Shown: positions 36,676 to 48,150 of the stretch, piece after piece | Layout: every line of letters begins with the position of its first letter | How positions within the stretch are numbered: the stretch's first letter is position 1 | NCBI RefSeq assembly: GCF_029633865.1 | Contig: NC_079216.1 | Span: forward strand, 64,997,897 to 65,061,896 | Reading direction: 5' to 3' | From: Lampris incognitus | Taxonomy: Eukaryota; Chordata; Actinopteri; Lampriformes; Lampridae | Length of the DNA: 64,000 bases | Translations under genes and position numbers: made by a program | The notes under the pieces: generated by a model | The model's database searches: none | The model's input: the letters and a program-made list of their open reading frames with translations, nothing else | What the model was told of the DNA's origin: nothing

Positions 36676-36895
36676 AGAAGTCCTCCAACCCATACGACCA
36701 CATAGGCCGTTTGTCCTCTTATACAGGAGCGTTTCGTAAATTGGCGCCCCTACCGGCGGCAGGAGGTATGCCACAGATACTTTTCGCCTCTGTGCATTGT
36801 GGGTTTTTAAAACAATGTGAGAACAATAGAATATCTAGTCAGTGTGTTTTTGTGTTGTTTCTCCGTCTAGTATAGTAAGTAAGATTGCTATCGGC
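36676..36895 (+). repeat. Interspersed repeat G, copy 1
   Basis: Shares AGTCCTCCA, GCGCCCCTACCGGCGGCAGG, CCTCTGTGCATTGTGGG and ATGTGAGAACAA with the reverse complement of 45400-45690. Copy 2 has about 80 extra bases in the middle. Family unknown; non-coding. Confidence 0.75.
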
Positions 36896-38334
36896 AGTGT
36901 GTTTACCTATGAATGACGTCATAAGAGCTAACTTAACGTTAGCCACAAGTTAGCAAGTCAGCTAGCGTGGAAATTCTAACCGCTATGTGACGTTAAACTT
37001 TGCTTCATTAATATTCCTTCTCACGAGAGCTCATGGAAGGAGGTGCTTATTGTTACGGGGGGAAGTAACGTGATATAAATACGGAGGAAGGAGCTTAAAA
37101 CGTAGCTATAGGTCGTAACAAGCTGCTTGTGCAAACCACCTACGGGGGTGGTGTCTTGGTGGAGGACGGTCTCTTCATCTCCTGGTGTTGGCGCCGGTCA
37201 GGGTGTGTAGAGTTTCTTGTTTAGTCGTTAATATGAACACGCCTATGCATCCATGTGTGTAGCAGTCAGGCATTGCCTTGGTTACCAGGAAGCACAGGGC
37301 ATTCTGGGTGTTGAATACCCATTCAGCTTTGTTCCAGCTATTTCTTTTTTGTGTCCTCTCCATCAAGCACTGCTCTCTATTGAGGAGCGTTGAACCCCAG
37401 ATCCAATATCAGTCCCACCTCCCTTCAGCCTGCATGCCACGACCAACCCAAGATGGCACCGCCTCAGCTATGCGTGCAGGAGTAAGGGTAGCTTAGGGGC
37501 ATCTCTCATATTGACCGAGAGGGGATCAGCTTGCAACACTAAACACCTTTAACAAAGACTAAACGAGAGGACTATCTGGCCCTGGTATGTTTTGTTACCA
37601 TAGCAACATTCGCCCACGGTATTCTCATATTGCCGTTTCCAGATAACGGCTTGGGGCGCAGCTGAAATGTGGCGGACCTCGGGACTGGAATCTTATCTGG
37701 CCCCCTTTGGGTTTTGCCCACAAAGGCGCTCTCCTCAGTTCCCCAAGGGGCCGGATTCCATTTCCAGTGGAAATGTTCTCTCATCGGGTTCCGTCGAACG
37801 TTCTCTCCTCCGAGCTCTAGCCCTCCTCGAGCGCTGAGTCAGGGTTTCAGGTCGAGACAGGGCGTGGAAGGAAGTTGTAGATGTGAGGCACGTCACGAAC
37901 CTGGCCTCCAACTCACTCGCTCACAAACTGACATTTAAGGCCTTTTCAGGGACACGCAGTCTGATTTGGTTTTGTGATCATGGTCCAACAACTGTAAAAA
38001 ATCTGCTTGAGTTTACTGACAGATGTGAGAAAGGCAAAATGTGGAAAATCGAGAGTGTTCTTGAAAAGATCCGAGACGACTTTTAGAGTTGCCGTGTAAA
38101 CATAAAGGAAATAACATGGAGGTTTTTTTTTTAATCAAGTGAATTTTTGGGCAAAGTGATCCAGACTCAGTGTACAAACACCTTTGGTCTCCGGTTTAGC
38201 TGTGCCATCTACATTGGGGTTTTATTTGGGGGGGAGGGGAGTTTGCAACTCCTCCAAAAATGATTATGAGTGCATCTGAAGATATGCTGTTGTAAAATGT
38301 GGGTTTTTCTTTCTTCTTTTATTTTTGGTCCCCC
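36896..38334. other. No gene seen
   Basis: Includes GTGATATAAATACGG (37070-37084), a TATA-like word in a block rich in GTTAGC words, and unique sequence to 38.3 kb. An open frame ending at 38086 has no splice context or recognised family. Confidence 0.45.
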
Positions 38335-39205
38335 CCCCTCCCCTACTTTTTTTCCCCTCCCCAATTGAATTTGGCTAATTGCACCACTCTTCCGAGCAGT
38401 CCTGGTCGCTCCTCCAACCCCTCTGCCGATCTGGGCCCAGATAGCAAAATTGCTGTGGCCCGGACCCGTCCCAAACCCGACACTTTCATCCGGCCCACAT
38501 ACCACAGAGAACGATGGCACTTGGGCGGTCCGCTCCTGTTTGCCAGATCTGGGCCAGAACCAAGCCATAGCAATGCTGTATGTGCCGCATATTTGCCAAA
38601 GGTGGTCCATATTTGTCTTGTGATATTTGGGCCATATTCACCATTTACCACACGGGCAACTTCAGGGCCACATCCAGATCACATGTTGCCCAGAGCATCG
38701 CGTCTTTGCCAAAAAAGGCCCACATGTGATTTGGCATATTTGGGCCATATTTGCTGTGATACATGTGGGCCACTTCAGGCTCACATCCGTTTTGTCAGGG
38801 CCAGAAGAAGACCACCAGTGCCGCATCACTGCCTGAAGTGGCCCACATCCGGATGCTGTCTGGGCGGAGGGCTGCAGACTACCACGTGTCTCCTCCGATA
38901 CTCGTGGAGTCACCAGCCGCTTCTTGTCACCTGACAGTGAGGAGTTTCACCAGGGGGACGTAGCGCATGGGAGGATCACGCTATTACCCCCAGTCCCCCC
39001 GCCCCGAACAGACGCCCCGATTGACCAGAGGAGGTGCTAGTGCAGCGACCAGGACACATACCCACAGACGGCTTCCCAACTGCAGACACGGCCAATTGTG
39101 TCTGTAGGGACGCCCGACCAAGCCGGAGGTAACACGGGGATTCGAACCGGCGAGCCCCGTGTTGGTAGACATCAGAATAGACCGCCACGCTACCTGGACG
39201 CCCCC
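38335..39205 (-). mobile_element. SINE family B, copy 2, split by MITE H
   Basis: The + strand shows the SINE tail (TCCCCAATTGAATTTGGC, CACTCTTCCGAGCAGTCC), interruption at 38436-38864, then GGAGGGCTGCAGACTACCAC, CACCTGACAGTGAGGAGTTT, the B box reverse complement (GGATTCGAACC) and the head ending CTGGACGCCCCC. The pieces align end to end with other copies, so the SINE was present first. Confidence 0.88.
38436..38864 (+). mobile_element. MITE H, copy 1, nested in SINE B
   Basis: Ends CCCAGATAGC and GCTGTCTGGG form terminal inverted repeats. The interior is rich in GGGCC words (CATATTTGGGCCATATT, AGTGGCCCACATCCGG). It sits inside the SINE at 38335-39205. The reverse-oriented copy at 54061-54481 is colinear. 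Non-coding. Confidence 0.85.
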
Positions 39206-39952
39206 CATGGGAATGTTTCCTTAATAGAATTATTACCCTCATTGGGTGACCCAAGAAAATTGGGAAATATATATTTTTCTTCACATCTACCAACATTCTC
39301 TGTAGTGTCTCCAGTCTTCTGCCCCCTGGCGTTGCCCACGTGGTTTCCTTCGAGCCACTTACACAGAGCGCATCAACAGCATGCAAAGAAGACACGCTCG
39401 ACCACTTTGTATGGACTAAAGCGAGTCGTGCTTTTGAGCAAAGTTTTTTAGGGGTCCTCGTGTGTCAGCTCTCTTTTCTGGGCCTACATTCTTTTCATAA
39501 TCCAACTCCCCACTTCCGCTTTAGCTCTCTTCAGCTTGCCGTCTACTGACAGAATCATGCACTGGGCGAAATTACATCCTAGCATATCAAGCACACCTCA
39601 TATGTGCTTGTCAAGACACGTGGAAGTGCGGTGGCTAGCCTGTTTCGAGGTTAATGTTTCACCCTTTCTGCTTGTCTGTTAAACCTGCAGGTAGAGGTCA
39701 CTGCCTCGGGGGAATGTAGTGGATTCGAATCTCCCCGAATAAACCCGAGAGTGGAGGAGGCGACCGCGTCCTCTAGCATGTGTGTTCACACTTGAAGGTA
39801 GAAGAATGCGTTTACCTCTGCGACGCTCCCTGAGCGCTCACAGTGGCTCCTCAACCGGAAGCGGATTTAGGGATGGCTTACACGGGCAGGCCCCCCAGGG
39901 CAGCATCGTGGTGGCACAGGAAGCTGGCAAAACATAATAATAATAATGGTGG
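39206..39952. other. No gene seen
   Basis: Unique-looking sequence. No recognised exon. Confidence 0.5.
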
Positions 39953-40140
39953 CGTCCGGGTAGCGTGGTGGTCTGTTCCGTTGCCTGCCAACACGGGGCT
40001 CGCCGGATCGAATCCCCGTGTTACCTCCGGCTTGGTCGGGCGTCCCTACAGACACAATTGGGGGGGGGGTAGTGTGATCCTACGTCCTCCTGGTGAAACT
40101 CCTCACTGTCAGGTGAAAGGAACTGGCTGGTGACTATCAC
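39953..40140 (+). mobile_element. SINE family B, copy 3, rearranged
   Basis: Head GGCGTCCGGGTAGCGTGGTG with B box GGATCGAATCCCC, CCTCCGGCTTGGTCGGGCGT, then an internal deletion joining ACAGACACAATTGGGG to GTAGTGTGATCC and CACTGTCAGGTGAAAGGAA. Ends near 40138. Confidence 0.85.
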
Positions 40141-40374
40141 TAGTTCGTGAGAGCTGGGGGAAGGAGGCGGGTGCAAGTGCAGCTGCAGCGCGACTGACTC
40201 ATTCTTCAGCGATGCATTGTGCATAGCGCAGCAAGCCTGCACTCACTGCTAACGCTCACTCCCTGATGTTGCTCATGAATAGTTGGCCCACGTTTCGCCG
40301 CCCTTCCCAATTTCCTAGCTCGGCAGTAGTCGTGAGAGTGGTCACGCAAATGTCACCAGTATTATATTTTTTCG
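40141..40374. other. No gene seen
   Basis: Spacer between two oppositely oriented SINE B pieces. CATTGTGCATAGCGCAGCAA lies here. Nothing recognised. Confidence 0.45.
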
Positions 40375-40488
40375 GCCAGCTGTGTCTGCAGGGACGCCCG
40401 ACCAAGCCGGAGGTAACACGGGGTCTCGATCTGGCGATCCCCATGTTGGTAGGCAACAGAATAGACCCCTAAGCTACCCAGACGCCCC
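40375..40488 (-). mobile_element. SINE family B, 5' head only
   Basis: GGGACGCCCGACCAAGCCGG and the head reverse complement ending TACCCAGACGCCCC. The B box is mutated (GTCTCGATCTGGC). The body is absent. Confidence 0.85.
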
Positions 40489-40526
40489 CTTATGGACACT
40501 TTAGGAACACTAGTGTTGCGCTAGAC

Positions 40527-40767
40527 CAGTGTTTTTCAACCCAGTCCTCAAGGACCCCCTATCCTGCAGATTTTCTTTGCAATCCTGAATAAGTACCTGT
40601 TTGTAGTTATTCAACCAATCAGCAATGAATGTCTGAGTTTGCACACCTTGCATAATTAAGTGCTATGAAATGACTGGTTGAGTAAGTACAAGCAGGGCCA
40701 CCTATGCAGGGTTACAATGAAAATCTGCAGGATAGGAGGTCCTTGAGGACTGGGTTGAGAAACGCTG
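40527..40767. mobile_element. 241-bp hAT-type MITE with 8-bp TSD
   Basis: Begins CAGTGTTTTTCAACCCAGTC and ends in the inverse form GACTGGGTTGAGAAACGCTG, with CCTCAAGGACC also inverted inside. Flanks CGCTAGAC (40519-40526) and CACTAGAC (40768-40775) differ at one base and form an 8-bp target-site duplication, as expected for hAT. They fit the nnnTAnnn target pattern known for the Buster group. Non-coding. Confidence 0.93.
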
Positions 40768-40775
40768 CACTAGAC

Positions 40776-41536
40776 TGTTCTATGTATGGTATATCGGTGT
40801 TTGAGTGTTTTCGCTGGCCTTTGGGTTGAAGGTGGGTTCGCCCAGGGCGCCGCGCAAGCTAGAACCGCCACTGCTCCTCACTGTTGTCTTTCCCCCCAAG
40901 AACAAAACACGGTAGTGTATTAATTACATAATCCACGCGAGCTTGAGATAGTCGCACACTGCTTGGTTTGATACCTACCTCCGTGTAGGGCGCCACGACT
41001 GTGGGTGCTGGCTGCAGCAGTTCCCCCCCCCCCCGACTGCACAGGAGAAACGCTTGTCAGCTGCGTGTACTTGCATCGCACTTGTAAATCCCAAACTCAC
41101 GTACACATACTTAGCACTACAGCGATTTGCTTGCAGCTGCCGGCAGCAAGGTCAGAGCGCACGCCTCCCTGGACCCCCCCCCCCCGCCCCCCCCACACAC
41201 ACTATGATAGTCCACTGCCTGCTCAGTACGAGAGAGGGTCGACTCCTCTGCAGCGGATATTCCTTCTGTCGTTTTTGCTTCACATCTGCTGTGTTTGCTG
41301 CAAAGCGTGGTCAGGTCTTCCCTCATTTTACAGCACACACACACACACTTCAAAACACTTGAGGGAATCAAAGCGGGGCAACAACGTACCACTTTTGATG
41401 ATATGTTTATATTTCGTATCGATCTGCATCCAAGACCTCGTTACACTACCAGGGCTGCAGCTGAAGAGCAACAAAGAGACAGCGGCTTCGTCTGCGAACC
41501 ATCTGCAAAAGCCAACGCGTTTTATGTTGTACACGT
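40776..41536. other. No gene seen
   Basis: Unique sequence with C-runs near 41024-41034 and 41179-41193 and (CA)n at about 41333-41349. Confidence 0.5.
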
Positions 41537-41668
41537 CATCCATCCATCCGTTATCCGAACCGCTTATCCTGCTCTCAGGGTGGCGGGGGTGCCGGAGCCT
41601 ATATATCCCGGCAGCCACTGGGCGGCAGGCGGGGAGACACCCTGGACAGGCCGCGGGGCCATCACGGG
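41537..41668 (-). mobile_element. SINE family A, 3' tail only
   Basis: CATCCATCCATCCGTTATCC, AACCGCTTATCCTGCTCTCA, GGGGAGACACCCTGGACAGG, ending near CCATCACGGGGCC. Confidence 0.85.
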
Positions 41669-41985
41669 GCCTTCTTCGTTTTATTATTCATATTCATCAT
41701 TTTGCTTCCGGTTGGATCAACAACGATATCGATGCTGCTCTTTCTCTCCGGCTCTGCACCTCCTCCCCTCGCGTGTGACCACCCTCCTCTCTTCTCTCTC
41801 CCTCAGCAGCACGTCTGCGGCCTCCCGCAAACTGCTAGCAATAGCTGACAATTGGAAAACGCTGTTGTGCGCAGTGGACGATGGTTACTGTGGCTATTTC
41901 GGGGGCTGAACTGTGCTGAATATCTCGCTTTTTAAACTCCATGTTCCCGCGGGCTTGATGCTCCACGGTCAGCAGTATGCAGTCA
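41669..41985. other. No gene seen
   Basis: Unique spacer. CT-rich near 41788-41805. Confidence 0.5.
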
Positions 41986-42660
41986 TGGCCGTCCGCATAG
42001 CGCGGCGGCCTATTCCGTTGCCCACCAACACGGGGCTCGCCGGTTCGAATCCCCGTGTTACCTCCGGCTTGGTCGGGCGTCCCTACAGACACAATTGGCC
42101 GTGTCTGCGGGTGGCAGGCTGGATGTGGGTATGCGTCCTGGTCGCTGCTCTAGCGCCTCCTCTGGACTGGGGGGAATAGTGTTATCTTCCCACGTGCTAC
42201 GTCCCCCTGGCGAAACTCCTCATTGTCAGGTGAGAAGAAGCAGGTGGCGACTCCACATGTATGGGAGGAGGCATGTGGTAGTCTGCAGCCCTCCCCCGGG
42301 ATCGGCAGAGGAGGTGGAGCAGCGACCGGGACGGCTCGGGAGAGTGGGGTAACTGGCCGGACCCCAGCTCGTAAAGAATCTTTGGCCCAAATATGGCCCA
42401 CGTCTGCAGTTATCTTACGGCCCACATTTGGCCTCGAACGACGGCGTGGACTCAGGGTGAGTGTGGCTGCCTCAACTCAGCCACGGGTCGTGACACTTGG
42501 GCCTCTTCTGGCCCACACAGCAAGGCCGGTTCGTGACATTCGGGCCATGTCTGGCCCACACAACAGTTGCCAGTGCCGTAACTGAGCCGTAAATGCCAAA
42601 AGTGTCCCGGATTAGGCCCACATGTGTCTGCTATCTGGGATACAATTGGGGAGAAAAGGG
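41986..42660 (+). mobile_element. SINE family B, copy 5, split by MITE H
   Basis: Head GCCGTCCGCATAGCGCGGCG, B box GGTTCGAATCC, ACACAATTGGCCGTGTCTGC, TGTCAGGTGAGAAGAAGC, GAGAGTGGGGTAACTGGCCG, then an insertion (42363-42639) and resumption at TACAATTGGGGAGAAAAGGG, the normal 3' tail. Confidence 0.87.
42363..42639 (+). mobile_element. MITE H-related element, nested in SINE B
   Basis: The right end GCTATCTGGG is intact. The left end CCCAGCTCGT is a diverged form of CCCAGATAGC. The interior has the same TTTGGCCCAAATATGGCCCA style but differs from the other copies, so it is a distinct subfamily. Confidence 0.7.
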
Positions 42661-42671
42661 GGGGTATATAT

Positions 42672-43045
42672 ACTTCGCACAAAAAGTAAGGAAATGTGTG
42701 TTTGGTAGGCGACGTCTTTGTTGCAACAATGCTTCTTGGCAGTAAATCTTACACCGTTGGAAAGCCTGTTTATTCCCCTTTTAAACGGCGCCACGTTTGT
42801 AAGGAACATGCATTTGTGGGATGAGCAGCAGAGCTGAGTATGTGGGTTGCACCCATGCAACATTTGCCAGATCTTCTCTGCTGATGGCAAACAGCTTATT
42901 TTGCTGTTCCTATTGGCTCTTGTGTTGAGCTTCTGGTACCCCAGGTGCTGCCCATCAGCTGCCTGAGAGAAGATTTACTGCCAAGAAGCATCGTTACACC
43001 AAAGAGATAACCTACCAAACACACATCTCCTTACTTTTTGTGCGA

Positions 43046-43048
<3 letters not shown>
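42672..43048. mobile_element. 377-bp MITE with ~80-bp TIRs in TA-rich target
   Basis: Left ACTTCGCACAAAAAGTAAGG and the right end inverse ACTTCGCACAAAAAGTAAGG are identical for 20 bases. Similarity continues through TGTGTGTTTGGTAGG and ATGCTTCTTGGCAGTAAATC. TA-rich DNA on both sides suits a Tc1/mariner-type insertion, which is inference. Non-coding. Confidence 0.92.
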
Positions 43049-43088
<40 letters not shown>

Positions 43089-43145
43089 TTATATTTATTT
43101 ATATATATATATATATTTATTTGTTTATTTATATTTATTTATATA

Positions 43146-43180
<35 letters not shown>
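43049..43180. repeat. (TA)n / TATTTATT low-complexity block
   Basis: AT-only tract directly next to the MITE. It may be expansion of the element's target site. Confidence 0.95.
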
Positions 43181-43183
<3 letters not shown>

Positions 43184-44171
43184 TAATCCACTGAAAATGT
43201 GCAGTCATTGCTCGGCCTAACTCAGATTACAAATGTTACATGATAATCCCACATCGTTGTGTTCACGGCGTGTCAGTTGTGTGTTTTCGTCTGTGATACT
43301 GTGTCCTTGTTTTCTGATGCAACCAGCATGATGTGATGCTACGGTTATGTGGGGATGATGTGGTTTTGAGAAATCCCCCAGAACCACCACCACCCCCCCC
43401 CCAACACTACTGTAGCCTAGTCTAGGGTGACTGTCTGGATTGCACCGCCGCTCTGCCGCGTGAGGGGGGGGGGCGCTGTTTCAGCAGGCATCCCGCGGCC
43501 CTGTGATTGATGGGGTTTATTAGGAGTTAAATGGCTGCAGGAACCCGGCTTTTCCTGATGGCAGAGGATCAGAGGGTCCCGTCTATTCCCGGGCCTTTGA
43601 TATCTTTGCCCAAAGTTGTGTGCTGTTTTCGTTCATAACCCAGAGGAGGAGCGTGTGACCCTCGCCTCCTCTCCAGAGCTCCTGGCTGTCCAGCGGAGCA
43701 TGTTCTCCTCGTCTGCTAGCTGGTGTTTTCCCTGGCAGGGTGTTTTACCAGGTCATTTCACCTTCAGCTCTGCAGCCGGGATACGCCCCGCTGGGGTGGT
43801 TAATCAGGCGGGTCTGGCTCTGATACCCAGGTAGTTTTCTAATCAAGCTCTGATCCGGATCTCTGCAGGACCTCCCCCGCTGCGGTGTTTACGGGAGGAT
43901 TCGGGAGAAGCCCTGCGTGTTTAAAGCTGCCAAAAACGCTTTGTCATCACAGGCTGCGTGGTGGTTTTTCTGATCCCCGTCCAGAACTATGAGTCAGCCC
44001 CGCAGGGACGGCGCGCGTCATGCTCAGCCGTGCTCTGATGCCGGTCTGGAGCACAGGGGGTCTGCACATGCGGGTCGTGAGGATCGCCCTGGTTTTTCTG
44101 CAGAGGAAGTTCAGCAGAGACGGACAACACAGCCAGTTTGGACTCCGAGGATAAATACTTCTAAGTTGTTT
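43181..44171. other. No gene seen
   Basis: Unique sequence with C-runs near 43393-43402 and G-run near 43465. An open frame at 43616-43834 has no splice context or recognised family. Confidence 0.45.
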
Positions 44172-44187
44172 CGAAGTGGGTTTTTCT

Positions 44188-44611
44188 CCCCCACCCCCTT
44201 TTTTTCTCCCCAATTGAATCCGGTCAGTTACCTACCCCGCTCTTCCGAGCCGTCCCGGTCTCTGCTCCGCCCCCCCTGCTGATCCGGGTAGGGCTGCAGA
44301 CTACCACATGCCTCCTCCCATACATGTGGAGTCACCAGCCGCTTCTTTTCACCTGACAGTGAGGAGTTTCACCAGGGGGATGTAGCGCGTGGGAGGATCA
44401 TGATATTCCCCCCAGTCCCCCCGGAACAGGCACCTGGAGTGACCAGAGGAGGCGCTAGTGCAGCGACCAGGATACATGCCCACATCCGGCTTCCCACCCG
44501 CAGACACGGCCAAATGTGCGTAGGGACGCCCGACCAAGCCGGAGGTAACACGGGGATTCGAACCGGCGATCCCCGTGTTGGTAGGCAACAGAATAGACCG
44601 TCACACTACCC
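44188..44611 (-). mobile_element. SINE family B, copy 6, with 16-bp TSD
   Basis: Complete copy from the tail (TTTTTCTCCCCAATTGAATC) to the head (GGTAGTGTGACGGTCTATTC on the minus strand). It is flanked by CGAAGTGGGTTTTTCT (44172-44187) and CGAAATGGGTTTTTCT (44612-44627), a 16-bp target-site duplication with one mismatch, which marks insertion by a LINE-encoded machinery. Confidence 0.95.
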
Positions 44612-44627
44612 CGAAATGGGTTTTTCT

Positions 44628-45399
44628 GACACGTTGGTCCAAAGTCGGCCTATGCATTTTATAAAACGATTTTTTTTGAAAAAAAAACACCTTTTTACTT
44701 GTATAATGTCCCTTTTCACAATCCAGACTTATTTACTCCCCCCCTCCCTCACCCCCTCCCCTCACCCCCCCCCTCCCAGTCCGTGACCGGAGTCATGGCC
44801 AAAAGGGACATTTTAACATTCCTCGTATATGCTTTAGTTTGTGTTTTGTGCAAACACAAAGTAAAATCCGCCGTTGACTCCTCTGGACTTGAACTCACGC
44901 AGACTCACCGGGGAGCCGGCATATGCTTTCTTAAACCCACGGTGAAAAGAGGACGGAGCGGTGCCAAACAAAACCCCCCCGGCGTCCCAGGAGCACGGAA
45001 ACACTTACCTGTGTTTTTAAGGCCGGCCAGAGCCTCTGGTGGGGGAAGAAAGACAAATAGCCAGGCTAATGCTTTCTGCCCCGTGGAGATGGAGATTTGA
45101 TAATGGTACACTTTAAAGACTACCCCAGTGGTCACTAAATGCCCCACTAGGGGTGGTCTCGTTATTGATACGCCTGCATGTGTTCAACCGTCTGGCTCCC
45201 AACAGGTGTGACTGGACACATAGTAGCTTAACACCCTTCAGCTTCTGACAGTCCTGATATACCGAGAGCTACATTGTGACCCGTGGCTCCTGGTTGGTGA
45301 ATTAAGAGACGGGCCTCCGCCAAACAAAGGGTGGTTCACACAAGCAGCTTACTACGACCTCTAGTTACGGTTTAAAGTTAAACGACCTCTAGCGGTGGT
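44628..45399. other. No gene seen
   Basis: Contains A and C homopolymers (44670-44690, 44739-44776) and unique sequence. The open frame at 44699-45100 has no recognised family. Confidence 0.45.
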
Positions 45400-45690
45400 G
45401 CTGCCAATAGCAAGCGTAGTTACTCTACCAGACTGCGAAAAAACACAGAAACGCCCTGACTACATGTTGTGTTGTTCTCACATGGTTTCTATCACTGTTT
45501 GCTGACGACTCACCTGTATCCGCCTGTCTGTGAGGCGTGGTAAAGAGGACGTCAGCAAGTACATAAAAAACCCCACAATGCACAGAGGCCAAAAGCATCT
45601 GCGGCGTATCTCCTGCCGCCGGTAGGGGCGCTAATTTAGGAACCGCTCCCGTGGGTCGTATTCGAGGGTGGACTGGAGGACTTGTAGTGT
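45400..45690 (-). repeat. Interspersed repeat G, copy 2
   Basis: Reverse complement of the 36676-36895 unit: CCCACAATGCACAGAGGCC, CCTGCCGCCGGTAGGGGCGC and TGGAGGACTTGTAGTG. The middle carries about 80 bases absent from copy 1. Confidence 0.75.
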
Positions 45691-45979
45691 ATTCGTGTTG
45701 CACGGGACATCTATCTGATGCTGAGCCCCGAGTGTGAAACGGTGTGAATGTGAAGAGGTGGCAGCTGGAACTGGTGCTGCTGCGTGTCAGGGTGGGATCA
45801 GAAGTGAGCGGCACCATATGGGCCGCTAGCTCCAGCTCTGTCACCACCGCTATCAGGATTGTTTCCCGTCACCCCCTGCGCAGTGTGCCGACCGTGGTGC
45901 CAAAAACAACAGGGACCGCCGACCACCAGGAAGCGGGGATGTTAGCTTAACCCGCATGGCACAAGCTGTGTAGCAATCT

Positions 45980-46488
45980 CTCCTCTCCCTCACCTCTGAC
46001 TCGCCCCCCTCCCCCCCCCGCTGACTCTCTCTCTCTCTCTCTCCCTCTCTCCACCGCTGACTCTCTCTCTCCTCTCTCCTTCTCCCCTCTTTCTCTCTCT
46101 CTCCACCTCTGACTCGCTTTCTTTCTCTCTCCCTCCACCTCTGACTCGCTCTCTTTCTCTCTCCCTCCACCGCTGACTCTCTCTCTCTCTTCCTCCACCA
46201 CTGACTATCTCTCTCTCCTTCACCTCTGACTCGCCCCCCCGCTGACTCTCTCTCTCTCTCCCTCTCTCCTTCACCCCTCTTTCTCTCTCCCTCCAGCTCT
46301 GACTCGCTCTCTTTCTCTCTCCCTCCACCTCTGACTCTCTCTCTTTCTCTCTCCCTCCACCGCTGACTCTCTCTCTCTCTTCCCCCACCACTGACTATCT
46401 CTCTCTCCTTCACCTCTGACTCGCCCCCCCCCGCTGACTCTCTCTCTCTCCCTCTCTCCTTCACCCCTCTTTCTCTCTCCCTCCACCG

Positions 46489-46527
<39 letters not shown>

Positions 46528-46895
46528 CAATGCTGACTCTCTCCCTCTCTCTCTCCCTCTCTCCTTCACCCCTCTTTCTCTCTCTGTCCCTCTCTCCATC
46601 ACCTCTCTCTCCCTCTCTCTCTCCCTCTCTCCATCACCTCTCTCTCTCTCTGTCCCTCTCTCCATCACCTCTCTCTCTGTCCCTCTCTGTCTCTCTCCCT
46701 CACCTGACTCTCTCTCTCCCTTGCCTCTCTCGCTCTCTCTCTTCCTCTCTGTCTCTCTCCCTCACCTGACTCTCTCTCTCCCTCGCCTCTCTCACTCTCT
46801 CTTCCTCCTTCCCTCACCTCTGACTCTCTCTCTGTGTCTCTCTCTCCCTCACCTCTGACTCTCTCTCTCCCTCTCTCTCTGTCTCTCTCTCAAAT
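45980..46895. repeat. CT-rich minisatellite
   Basis: Tandem CTCTCTCCCTCCACC, GCTGACTCTCTCTC and CACCTCTGACTCG blocks in variable order. The long Arg-Glu-Ser-rich minus-strand frames are artefacts. Confidence 0.95.
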
Positions 46896-47384
46896 CTTGC
46901 CGCTTCCAATCTCTTCATCTTTCACCATCTCTTACTTTTCACTCGCTCCATAATCTTTGCAGCCCAGCCGTCTGACAAAGAGCACAAACTGTTTCTCTCC
47001 TTTCTGCATCTTCATCTCCTGTCTGTCTCGCGTCGTCATCTTCATCTCCTGTCTGCCTGGTGTCGTCATCCTCCTCACGGCAGAGGGAGGAGGGAGGGTG
47101 TTACTGATGTCTCCTCTCTACTGTTGTTCAGGAGGGGACTTTCCTCTGGAGGGAGGGCACACGCTGTTCTTTGTTACTGACAGACCTGCATTCAGCCGGG
47201 AAGGGAGAGCGAGATTGCAACAAATTCAACGATATTGCAATAAAACATGTCACAACCCCCCAACCCCCGCTCCCCCGCCCCCTACCCCCACTCCCCCCAC
47301 CCCCTACCCTCACTCCCCCCACACACACGCTTCATCTCGCTGCGTTTTGAAAGAACGTTTTGGGCTGATGCATGATGAATGTGT
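46896..47384. other. No gene seen
   Basis: Includes a 30-bp imperfect duplication (TCTTCATCTCCTGTCTG at about 47008 and 47040) and C-rich low-complexity DNA at 47254-47325. Confidence 0.5.
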
Positions 47385-47552
47385 GAGGGATCGGAGAGGT
47401 TCGTAACCTTTCAATATTTGAACTTCTAAGACCCCCCCCACCCCACCCCACCCCACCACCACCCCCACCCCCCCAATGCAACTCTGCTTAATACCCCCTC
47501 CTATACACAAGCTCACACATCACCACCACGGGCTCATGTCTTTCAACCATAC

Positions 47553-47554
<2 letters not shown>
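47385..47554 (+). repeat. Interspersed repeat J, copy 1
   Basis: GGGATCGGAGAGGTTCGTAA, CTTTCAATATTTGAACTTCT, a C/A-rich run, AATGCAACTCTGCTTAATAC, CCTATAC and AGCTCACACATCACCACCA match the reverse complement of 57948-58135. Both copies end in a CA/GT repeat. Confidence 0.85.
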
Positions 47555-47595
<41 letters not shown>

Positions 47596-47752
47596 GACAC
47601 ATGCAGACATACACACACTCACACGCACACATGCAGACACACATACTCACACACACACAACCACATGCAGACACACACACACACATGCACATACACACAC
47701 ACAAACACATACACATGCAGACACACACACACACAGATAGAGACACATGCAG

Positions 47753-47783
<31 letters not shown>

Positions 47784-47907
47784 GAGACACATACAGACAC
47801 ACACAAACACACAGACGCATGCAGAAATACACATACACACACATACTGACACATGCACACACACACAGACACATGCAGAAACAATGAAAAGCAGACACAC
47901 AAACACA

Positions 47908-47953
<46 letters not shown>

Positions 47954-48150
47954 GAGACACAGGTACACACACACACACACATGCAGATACATACGGACAC
48001 ACAATGAAAAGCACACCCACACACACAGACACACATAGAGAGACATGCAGACACACACACACACATACAGACACACAGAGACACAATGAAAAAAACAAAC
48101 ACGCACACTCACACATAGAGACATGCAGACACACACACACACACAGGAGA
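47555..48150. repeat. CA-rich minisatellite
   Basis: About 600 bp of (CA)n with recurring ACATGCAGACACAC, ATAGAGACACATG and CAATGAAAAGC interruptions. Cys-Val and Thr-His-rich frames on both strands are artefacts. Confidence 0.97.

Noticed and set aside
37669..38086. Open frames of 60-90 residues in this region
   Set aside because: No homology recognised and no splice signals that link them. Length is within chance expectation.
45853..46668. 271-residue Arg/Glu/Ser-rich frame
   Set aside because: CT-rich minisatellite read on the opposite strand.
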